From Phytobacter palmae (lineage in GTDB: Bacteria > Pseudomonadota > Gammaproteobacteria > Enterobacterales > Enterobacteriaceae), in assembly GCA_900112785.1 (NCBI GenBank), contig FONB01000009.1, positions 124,001 through 188,000 of the forward strand: a stretch of 64,000 nt of DNA, written 5' to 3'. The notes under the pieces were generated by a model, which did not search any database, was not told the DNA's origin, and worked only from the letters and a program-made list of their open reading frames with translations. The position numbers and the translations under genes were made by a program. This document shows positions 63,224-64,000 of this stretch, piece after piece. Position 1 is the stretch's first letter. Every line of letters begins with the position of its first letter.

Positions 63224-64000
63224 ATGCCTGATCTACACTCGCGCTAAAGCATTCACTAAGCGACATGGTCAGCCTGCATTCATTATTGACAGTCTGTACA
63301 CGCCAGCCTGCGCCATTTTCTCCTTCACGAATAACAGGCATTCCTTGTTGTGTCAGCTGTGTAAGCAGCGCTGAAAACTCTGCCTCGTTCACCGGGCGCG
63401 GCTGCCAGAAGGTCTTTTTATTGTCAGTAAATATGGGCAGCAACTGAATTTGCGGTTCTCTGTTTCCCACTAACAGACGAACGATAAAGCCGTAAGCCGG
63501 CATACCGCGTTCCTGATATTCGCCGTTACTGTTAAATACCGCATTTCCGATACTGTAAATCACCAGGCTTTGATCCAGGTGCGCGGCCTCGCCTGCCATA
63601 TGCGGCCCGGAGCCAATAATCAGATCGGCACCGGCATCGCTCAGTTGCCTGGCCAGCGTGCGCTGCCCGGACGTAGTCCAGCGGTAGTCCAGTCCCCAGT
63701 GGGCAAGAACAATCAGAGTGGCAGGGTTAGCGCTCGCTTTCTCCTGACGCAGCTGTTCAGTCAGTCCACCACTGATACAGGCAACGCCCGCGCGACGCGG
63801 GCGGGCATAAAAGGCGCACTCTTCTTCCATATAGCGTCGATACCAGTAGGCGCTGAAAATCTTGTACGTCCGCCCGGCTACTGTGACGACCAGCGGCGCT
63901 TGCGCCTGTTGCGCATTAAACCCGGCACCTATACAGGCAATACCTGCTTCGCGAAAGGCCGTCAGCGTGCTGTGCAAACCGGGTAACCCGGCATCCATCG
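63222..64000 (-). CDS. CapA-family metallophosphoesterase, C-terminal part
   Basis: The frame is open to the window edge, so the 5' end is missing and at least 258 codons are present. It matches the CapA (poly-gamma-glutamate capsule-type) phosphoesterase family: FREAGIACIGAGFNAQQAQ near the start of the visible part, LAHWGLDYRWTTSGQRTLAR, GADLIIGSGPHMAGE and LVIYSIGNAVFNSNGEY. The usual GxHPH block reads GSGPH here, losing the first histidine of the pair. The N-terminal metal site is outside the window. The biological substrate is not known; a role in capsule or peptidoglycan-linked polymer handling is only a guess. Confidence 0.8.
   Translation of the reverse strand, partial: MDAGLPGLHSTLTAFREAGIACIGAGFNAQQAQAPLVVTVAGRTYKIFSAYWYRRYMEEECAFYARPRRAGVACISGGLTEQLRQEKASANPATLIVLAHWGLDYRWTTSGQRTLARQLSDAGADLIIGSGPHMAGEAAHLDQSLVIYSIGNAVFNSNGEYQERGMPAYGFIVRLLVGNREPQIQLLPIFTDNKKTFWQPRPVNEAEFSALLTQLTQQGMPVIREGENGAGWRVQTVNNECRLTMSLSECFSASVDQA

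Overview
This window is chromosomal DNA from an enteric gamma-proteobacterium of the Enterobacteriaceae. Nearly every protein is recognisable by eye as the orthologue of an Escherichia coli gene, and most of the gene order matches the E. coli segment from bamC-purC to lpxP-alaC, read in the opposite direction. The genus cannot be fixed from the sequence alone. Several blocks that E. coli carries here are absent: eut between hemF and maeB, ucpA-murQP-yfeW between yfeX and cysP, yfeK-yfeS between cysM and pdxK, xap-yfeN beside the tRNA cluster, and lpxP after ypdK. This pattern, with an EAL-HDOD gene and a FlxA-like gene, suggests Enterobacter, Leclercia, Lelliottia, Citrobacter or a relative. 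That is inference.

Layout. 1-7.3 kb: 3' end of bamC, purC with a PurR box, ypfJ, tmcA, ypfH, then ypfN-dapE-yffB on the minus strand and the 19-codon gene ypfM. 7.3-16.4 kb: acrD, narQ, aegA, nudK, ypfG. 16.4-26.4 kb: tktB-talA, maeB, hemF-amiA, ypeA-yfeZ-yfeY, yfeX. 26.6-38.5 kb: sulfur assimilation (cysPUWA, cysM, cysK, cysZ) around pdxK and the PTS core ptsH-ptsI-crr, then zipA. 38.5-43.2 kb: ligA, ypeB, yfeH, yfeR and a FlxA-like gene.

43.4-47.8 kb is the RNA-rich part. It holds one tRNA-Lys and four tRNA-Val genes in one minus-strand operon divergent from gltX, then yfeC-yfeD. Next come two tRNA-Ala copies, the first with a damaged 5' acceptor strand, and the decayed remains of an EAL-domain gene where E. 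coli has pdeA (yfeA). 47.8-58.8 kb: nupC, mntH with Fur and MntR boxes, ypeC, an aldo/keto reductase, yfeO, glk, ypdB-ypdA, alaC and the small membrane protein gene ypdK.

From 58.8 kb to the end the window leaves the shared E. coli order. An 800-base spacer holds a possible small RNA. Then come an EAL-HDOD protein, a methyltransferase, a winged-helix protein, an 82-residue protein of unknown function and a CapA-like phosphoesterase cut by the window edge.

No prophage, insertion sequence, CRISPR array or defence island was seen. The most unusual items are small: the damaged tRNA-Ala copy, a perfect 121-base tandem duplication of tRNA-Val, a duplicated 3' end of tRNA-Lys, the pdeA remnant, the candidate sRNA near 58.9-59.0 kb, and the two unexplained proteins near 62-63 kb.
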